This document shows positions 57,507 to 64,000 of a stretch of 64,000 nucleotides of DNA, piece after piece (position 1 is the stretch's first letter; the number at the start of each line of letters is the position of its first letter). The stretch lies in contig OX457075.1 in assembly GCA_949752795.1 (NCBI GenBank), positions 8,608,001-8,672,000 of the forward strand, written 5' to 3'. Made by a program: the position numbers and the translations under genes. Source of the DNA: Hyperoodon ampullatus. Lineage: Eukaryota > Chordata > Mammalia > Artiodactyla > Ziphiidae. The notes beneath the pieces were generated by a model that was not told the origin of the DNA, did not search any database, and saw only the letters and a program-made list of their open reading frames with translations.

Positions 57507-59672
57507 CAATTTCACCTAGGTGAATTATATACAGGTAAAATGTTATTAATATAAATATGTTTCTCAACCCCTGTTTACCTTACATAATGAAGGTGCATGT
57601 GCAAAGATGGGCACAAGAATTTTAAGAAGTTTTATTTCTAAGTTTGAAAAGCCCTTATCACTGGTGACCATTATGACATACACTCTACTGATGAATCAGA
57701 AGGGCTAGAGCTCTGTCAATGCCACTGCTATCTGTGCGATGTTCTTCCCATCAGGATAACCATTGTGTAAGGCATCATGAAACAGTTATGTGTTATCCTC
57801 CAACAGGGGATTCTACTTTCTCCCTCATTTTCACATTGTTGGTTATTGAAATACATTAACCAAAACTGTTCAGTCTTAGTATCAATAGATGCTTCCTGGC
57901 TCTTCTGTCAGAGTTGCCTAAAGGGCTCTGCTACAAATTTCAGCTCAGAAATGGAATCTTATGGAAGAAATGAATCATAGCTGCTACAAATCTGTATACT
58001 GTACTTGGTATTTTTGTTACTGATCCCAGAGTGTATGGGATGCGCCTGACGCTGCAGGACACAGATCCATTGGTACAGAATCCCAGGGTGGCAATGGTGA
58101 CCACCATCTCCCCCTGTGTTCAGTGCCTGCTAAGGCACCGAGCTTTCAATTCTCAGGTGCAGGTGACAAAGGAAGGATGGGAGGCTGCTTTAAGGCATAA
58201 GAAAGACATTTCCTGAATCCTTCCAGCAAAGATTCCCTAGCTCAATTTTAGTATTCCTTTTATCTACTCTTGTATCCACCCTTCTAACCTGATTAGAGAA
58301 ACTGCTTTGAGACAGCATCACCACATGTCTTTGGTAAACAGAAGATCTGATGAAGGAGCGGAACAGTGTGGAAGGAGGAAAAAAAAAAAAAAAGACAAAC
58401 CTACCGGGAATAAATGTAAACCTGGTCTCAGCAATGCATTTAATTACAACCAGATGTATCAACGTTTTTGTCCTGCTAGAGTCTGTCCCTTGCTAACGGA
58501 CAGGGTGGCATGGAAATCAAGGCATTTGGGCTTACAGACTTGGGTGCAGGAACTCCCTCTCAACAGCTGCCACTCTGTAGCTACAGAAAGCAGTGGTGAC
58601 ATATAATAACCCATGGTCGCTTTCCTGGGTGGAAGTCTTCAGGTCCTTCTATCATAAAGTCCTGGCCTCCTCCACCAAGATTTTCAGAAGAAATGAAAAT
58701 GTACCTAATCCTTTAACTTAGGAGAGGGATCATCTTTCATAGAGCTACATTGTGTGGAAGGCACAGAACTTAATACTTGACTCAGTAAGCAAATGGGAAG
58801 GAAGCTTTTCTGCCTCAGCCTTTGCCTTTTTTGTGCACACAGATTCTCTGTGTGCTTTCACTCCCCAAAGATAATAGCATCTGCCTCTTTTTGTTGACTG
58901 TCAAAATCCACTCGCACATCTAGGGAGGCAAAGTGCCTGAGAATGCGTGTTCCCCAGAGGGCAGCCTTTCATCAATAACCCTTCTGGGTTCCCCAGGGCC
59001 TGATCGGGAGAATCTTGAGGCATGACCTCCTCTGTCCCGAGTGTCCCTGCAGGGCTGAGCCGTGCTTCATGTGGGACTTTGGTTGATATTTCTCCCTTGT
59101 GTTGCCTCCTTCTCTTCCTGGTCCCTTTCTCCATCCCCCCCCCCCATCCATTTTTCCTAGGAATACTTCTTAATAAGTCACTTTCATGATACCCATTGCT
59201 TTAGGTCTATTGGTGAATAAACCATCCTAAGACAACTTTGCTTTCCCCCAGTTTTACCTTGTCTCCTCGGTGTTCATAGCACCTCCTCTCGAAGCTTCAT
59301 CTGCCAAGCTCCGCCATCCAGTGTCTGCTTCTCTACCCTGGAAAGAGGTGCAGCTTCTCTGTCCTCTCCTGTAACTTCAAAGTCAGGCACCACCGGCTCC
59401 AGCTGGATGCTCCTGGAAGGTCTCCTCTGCCCAGATTTTACCAGTTTCAGATGATGAAGAACGGGCTCTGGAACTTGCTGTGGGGAAGTAGGCTCTCCAC
59501 CAGCTAGAGTTGTAGTAGGTACCCAAATCGCCCCAGCGGGTCCTGAAAGGTAAACGCACCTCAGCAAAGTCTCCTTTACCTTCTTCTCCTCCTACTCCTC
59601 TTTCTTCTTCTTTTTTGTTTTGTTAACCAACAAAGCACAGTCTAGTTTTATATGAGAAAAATATTCCTTTTT
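57507..59672. other. Unique DNA with short homopolymers
   Basis: A-run at 58379-58393 and C-run at 59135-59145. The minus-strand frame of 97 codons at 59274-59567 is GC-rich (Glu/Pro/Arg) and open. It has no domain that I recognise and no splice context was established. No repeat family recognised. Confidence 0.42.
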
Positions 59673-59686
59673 AAAACATATGTTTA

Positions 59687-59899
59687 GGGCTTCCCTGGTG
59701 GCGCAGTAGTTGAGAGTCCGCCTGCCGATGCAGGGGACACGGGTTCGTGCCCCGGTCTGGGAGGATCCCACATGCCGCGGAGCGGCTGGGCCCGTGAGCC
59801 ATGGCCACTGAGCCTGCGTGTCCGGAGCCTGTGCTCCGCAATGGGAGAGGCTACAGCAGTGAGAGGCCTGCGTACCGCAAAAACAAAAACAAACAAAAA
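59687..59899 (+). mobile_element. Young CHR-2 SINE, 14-bp target duplication
   Basis: Begins 'gggcttccctggtggcgcag', B-box region 'gggttcgtgccccggtc', ends 'gcctgcgtaccgc' plus an A-rich tail. Direct repeat aaaacatatgttta at 59673-59686 and 59900-59913. It is the best preserved head of the set. Open frames here are SINE-derived. Confidence 0.97.
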
Positions 59900-60119
59900 A
59901 AAACATATGTTTAATCTTGCTCCTGGGAAGAAAGAACCAAAAATATGGCATCATAGACCTAAGAATCCCATAACATTTACCAAAGTTTGGCTCAGATAAC
60001 ATGAATCACCACTTTTATTGTGAACAGCTCTATCTTACCAGTGGTCCCATTGCCTGTTACATTCTTTCTGATGCCCAGATTTTCCTCTAATAGGAGATCA
60101 GAGCAAGCATGGAATCGAC

Positions 60120-60600
60120 TCCATGTACCCACTACACCCACAATTTGGGGGACGGGTCCATTAATGAGCCCAATTTTTAAAAAATTAATTTCTCAGCCTC
60201 CATGGAAACTAGACATGGCCAAGGGACACAGTTCTGGCTCAAGGGATGTAAGCAGAAACACTGGATGTGACTTCCAAGAAAGCTTGAAAGAGCAGTCCCA
60301 GCTGAAAGTGTCCTCTTGATCCTCACCCTTCCTTTCTTCATCCCTGGAACCCGACACAAGTTTGGAGCAGCCACTACGCAACCATAAAGTGACCATGAGG
60401 AAAAGGTCCGTAGAATTTCAGAGACCCCAGACCTAACTGTTATAATTTGTTGATCTGGTACTTGCTAGCAAACACCCACCTGATTTTTGTGGGAAAAATA
60501 AAACCCCTAGTTTGTTTAAGCTGCTTTTTGTTATTGTTTTGTGTATGATTCTTGTGATTCACAATTGAACATATATCTCTTGTTGATAACAGCCAGTAGA
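60120..60600 (+). mobile_element. Possible ancient LTR-like repeat
   Basis: 'ctcagcctccatggaaacta', 'gacatggccaagggacacag', 'agggatgtaagcagaaacac', then 'ggaaaaataaaacccctagt' and 'ttgtttaagctgctttttgt' follow the order of a common old mammalian repeat with LTR-like traits. The family is not named with confidence. Confidence 0.45.
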
Positions 60601-62168
60601 TATTTGTCCAAGCTTGGACCTGGGGACCCAGAGTCTTAAAAATTCTATAATCCTACTCCATATCTGTCCAGTTTTTACATACACCATTCATTTCTCTGTG
60701 CCTTATTTTATCTTATAAAAGAGAGGACACTGACATCATCTCTGCTAAATTGAAAAAACAGGATGCTACCTATGCTGTAGAGTGACAGCAGAGCCTTTAA
60801 ATGCCTTTGACAACCACCTCTCCATACCCATCAGCAAACTGATTTCTGTTTCGTCAAATTCTTCTTTAACGATGGTATCATGTAAGGGGGAAGTAACAGG
60901 ATTTTATTTATTAACATGATTCCTTTGTGTAAAATCACCTTTGTTTTAATTGGGCGATTATGGGAGGGAAAGAAATAGCATAATTAGGAATATAAAGATG
61001 GAGCAGTAGAGAGACAAGAATGTGTTAAAATAAGTTTTATCCTACTACCTATTGTCTTTCCATCCAACATTTTCCTTTACTTCTAATTTTCCCCCAAATG
61101 GCTGAGGCCAAGACATCCATTTATCAAGCCCATCCATCTTACCTCTCCTGTCCATTTTTACACATATGTTTCTGGACTTTGCTTCTTACCATGATATCCC
61201 ATGCCTGGCAGTTGGGTGATGTTTGCACTCCCAAGGATCAGACAAGGACATATCTTTCCAACAGCTGTTGATGATGAGGCCAGTGGAAAGGCTAATGGTG
61301 TAAAGCTGTTTGAGTGTTCTTTCTGAGGCAGAGATGGAGTAAATTATTCCATGGCTGCAGCTCTCCAAAAAAGAGCCCCGTTCCTCAATGTAGGCAGCTC
61401 GACACGCCGTCTGCTCTGAGGAGCCTGGATTAGTCCATCTGTTTCTGGTTTTCAGAAACCTAAGGTGAAGAAAATAAATAACAGAAAAAACAAAAATGAA
61501 AAATGCCTCTTGTTCCTGAATTGCAGGAAGTCTGCGTATGCTCCTAAATCGGGTGTTCCATCCAGATGCACCAAACCCCGCTGGATTTCCTGGGTGGAAA
61601 GAGAAAAGAAACATCCAGATTTTGATTCTGAGGATCTTTCAACCTTTAGAAATATACCGATTATTACATAAAAAGTGACATTTCCCATTATTTTGGCAAA
61701 GAAATAAATGTAGCGCTCGATGTATGAAAGCATATTCTCCCCATCATTTGCTTTTTAAAAGCTATTCACAACTTTTTGACTGAAGCCTATTTGAACATCC
61801 ACTTTCATAAGCAAGAAGATACAGTCAAGGAATCAGAGATGTTTGCCTAGAAATGATATAATCACAGGCTCCAAGTGTTTAGAATTAACTATGGAAGAGG
61901 GTTTACCTTAGTGGCCTTAGCTCCAGAAGGCAAAATTCAGACCAATAGGAAGAAATTATAGAAAAGGAAGATTTCAGAGCTTAGAGAACATTTTAATCAA
62001 TGATCTGTTAAGCTTTAAGTGAACTACCTTGGATGACAGTAGAGATCCATACATGTTGGAGATCAAATCAGAAACAGAGGACCACAGACAGGGGTTGCAG
62101 CATAGAGGATGCCTGAGAGTGAAGACTACACTTGGTGGTTTCAACTTTGTCCACTCACTCTACAGCCT
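60601..62168. other. Unique DNA, nothing recognised
   Basis: No family or domain. Frames at 61186-61614 and 61452-61733 on the minus strand overlap and look like chance. Confidence 0.42.
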
Positions 62169-62173
62169 ACTGC

Positions 62174-62178
<5 letters not shown>

Positions 62179-62208
<30 letters not shown>

Positions 62209-62398
62209 GGTACGCGGGCCTCTCACTGTTGTGGCCTCTCCCGTTGCAGAGCACAGGCTCCGGACGCGCAGGCTCAGTGGCCATGGCTCACGGGCCCAGC
62301 CGCTCCGCGGCATGTGGGATCTTCCCGGACCGGGGCACGAACCCATGTCCCCTGCATCGGCAAGCAGACTCTTAAACACTGTGCCACCAGGGAAGCCC
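62179..62398 (-). mobile_element. Young CHR-2 SINE with long poly(T) side, 10-bp target duplication
   Basis: A 28-base T-run (62179-62206) leads into 'gcggtacgcgggcctctcac' and the CHR-2 body, ending 'ccaccagggaagccc'. Direct repeat actgcaactt lies at 62169-62178 and 62399-62408. It landed at the edge of the L1 that follows. Three long plus frames and one minus frame here are SINE artefacts. Confidence 0.96.
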
Positions 62399-62408
62399 AC
62401 TGCAACTT

Positions 62409-62832
62409 AAAAAAAAAAATTTTATTGGAGTATAGTTGATTTACAATGTTGTGCTAATTTCTGCTGTACGGCAAAGTAAATCAGTTATACATATACATAT
62501 ATCCACTCTTTTTTAGATTCATTTCCCATATAGGTCATTACAGAGTATTGAGCAGAGCTCCCTGTGCTATACAGTAGGTCCTTATTAGTTATCTATTTTA
62601 TATATAGTAGTGTGTGTATGTGTCAATCCCAATCTCGCAATTTATCCCTCGCCCTCTTTTCCTCCTGGTAACCGTAATTTTGTTTTTTACATCTGTGACT
62701 ATTTCTGTTTTATAAATAAGTTCATTTGTACCATTTTTTTAGATTCCACATATAAGCGATATCATACGGTATTTGTCTTTCTCTGTCTGACTTACTTCAC
62801 TCAGTAGACAGTCTCTAGGACCATCCATGTTG
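62409..62832 (-). mobile_element. LINE-1 3' end, reverse orientation
   Basis: A-rich then 'tttattggagtatagttgat', 'gtgctatacagtaggtcctt', 'tattagttatctattttata', 'tccacatataagcgatatca' and 'gaccatccatgttgctgcaa' match an artiodactyl-type L1 in reverse. The target sequence ctgcaactt appears on both sides (62400-62408, 62833-62841), and a third copy lies outside the SINE (62170-62178). Confidence 0.9.
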
Positions 62833-62849
62833 CTGCAACTTTTTATTCC

Positions 62850-63395
62850 CATATTTCTCTGAAACTAATTTGGCTTATGGTCATGAATTATCAAGGGGAT
62901 GCTACCTGTTTTTATAGTATTTTCCACCAAGAGCCAAGGCTAAGGCAGATTTCTTTTTTTCTTTTTTCCTTCTCCCTTTACTGGTGGGAAGATTTTTTTC
63001 TACGCCCACCCTTTCACTAAAGTCCTTAACTTTAATCTCATCTGTAAAGTAAAGTCCCTTTTTCCACATAAGGTAACATATTCACACATGCCTCAGATTA
63101 GGATGTAAACATTTGAGGAGTGGGTGGGAACAGTATTCTGCCAACCCCAGATTCCTGCTAATATTGCCATGGTTGGATTTGTTCTTCTAGAAGGATATGG
63201 GGTTTCAATACGTTTTATAGCTCTATCAGCCACAAAATAGCTATAATTTTCAGAACATTATTACAGAAAGGGATTTTGGAATACAGTGAGTTAACTTTGA
63301 CTTTATAATTCTCAGATTTCTGTTTCTGGATCAATTTTCCCTTTGTTAAAGCTACCACCTGGGTCAGTCTAAGTCTCCATAATGAATAGCCTACT
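62850..63395. other. Unique DNA
   Basis: Nothing recognised. Confidence 0.4.
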
Positions 63396-63900
63396 TAAAA
63401 CTGCTGTGTGGCTGGACCACACTGACTCCGTTTTGCCAGCTCCATCTTAGCCATCCCCTCCCAAGATGTCCTACCCCCTCTCCTCTCTGCATGACTGAGC
63501 TTTATCCTACTCACAAGGAATGTGCCCAAGCTAGATGAGCTCCCGATCAACTTTTATCCTTGCCTTCCTCTGATATGAAAACTGAAAGAATGTCTTTTGC
63601 TGACACATATGATTAATGGACCCCTAAGGGAAGAAAACTCTGTTTCCTTCAGTGCAGATATGCTTCTTACCTGGTAGTCAGATTCTGTTTTTAGCTTTGG
63701 CCCCTTTAAATACCTCTGTACCCTTTTAGGCAGTGCAGAGTGCAGCTGCAAATGCCTCCGGATTGTGTCTGCCCTGTCCTGCCTGTATGTAAGTTCCCCG
63801 CAATAAACTTCCTAATTGCACTTTATGGAGTTGCCTGCTTCCTTTTTCAGTCTTAAAGTTCCTTCTCAGTTTGGAGGAGATTATTCAATAACTCCACCAT
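63396..63900 (+). mobile_element. Possible endogenous-retrovirus LTR
   Basis: A U3-like C/T-rich region starts with 'gctgtgtggctggaccacac'. TTAAATA (63707) is a TATA-like box, and 'ccccgcaataaacttcctaa' (63797) is a polyadenylation signal. U5-like DNA follows to 'tctcagtttggaggagatta'. No internal genes are adjacent. Edges and family are unsure. Confidence 0.5.
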
Positions 63901-64000
63901 GCAACAATTGCCTTGTCTAGGCAAATTCATGTGTCTGAATTTATTTCCTTTCTTATTTGATTTACATGTCCTCTAGTTCTTAACTTTAAATGAAACTCTT
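63901..64000. other. End of window, unique DNA
   Basis: Nothing recognised in the last 100 bases. Confidence 0.3.

Noticed and set aside
59274..59567. GC-rich 97-codon minus-strand frame considered as an exon
   Set aside because: Open and compositionally odd, but no recognised domain or paired splice sites; kept only as a note in the unique-DNA entry.
62029..62439. 136-codon plus-strand frame
   Set aside because: Reads through the CHR-2 SINE and its poly(T); the same peptide recurs at every reverse-oriented copy (for example 16050, 51870, 56772).
1..64000. Search for a new defence, transport or biosynthetic system
   Set aside because: No gene cluster exists; all long coherent coding sequence traces to LINE-1 ORF2.

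Overview
The window is vertebrate nuclear DNA from a cetacean, probably a toothed whale. The strongest evidence is a set of tRNA-Glu-derived SINEs of the CHR/CHR-2 type: eight are young and well preserved, and four are older relatives. They occur next to cetartiodactyl-type LINE-1 3' ends, which share a characteristic tail of about 100 bases ending in a short A-run. Older mammalian repeats (MIR, L2, MER5, MLT1/MaLR LTRs, ancient L1) fill much of the rest. All family names are from memory of consensus sequences; no search was run.

No intact host protein-coding gene, RNA gene, CRISPR array, operon or bacterial-type feature can be supported. Nearly all open frames are chance frames or lie inside SINEs and LINEs. 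The longest real coding remnant is the C-terminal 400 or so codons of LINE-1 ORF2 at 11953-13162, in a 5'-truncated copy with a matching target-site duplication. Weak candidates for host coding sequence are an exon-like segment at 8913-9027, a frameshifted pseudogene-like segment at 888-1244, and two exon-like open segments on the minus strand near 6393-6724. The region is intergenic or deep intronic.

Layout. 0-9 kb: mostly single-copy DNA with a tandem duplication (1704-1986), L2, MIR and an old L1 broken by AT-rich repeats that hold a mariner end. 9-18 kb: a long L2-like element split by a SINE, a recent L1, MIR, and an ancient L1 split by a SINE. 18-29 kb: older, quieter DNA with L2-like, MIR and LTR remnants. 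29-33 kb: three successive old L1 pieces plus an older CHR SINE. 33-46 kb: MLT1/MaLR LTRs, a MIR split by an L1, an LTR split by an L1, and MER5A. 46-54 kb: mostly unique DNA that could hold conserved non-coding elements. 54-64 kb: dense young insertions, including an L1 with an inverted 5' end and a SINE nested in its tail, and an L1/SINE pair at one site marked by three copies of the same target sequence.

The elements form no pathway. What can be read is a layered insertion history, because many young elements keep target-site duplications of 8-16 bp and interrupt older elements whose age order is therefore clear. I found no convincing new biological system.
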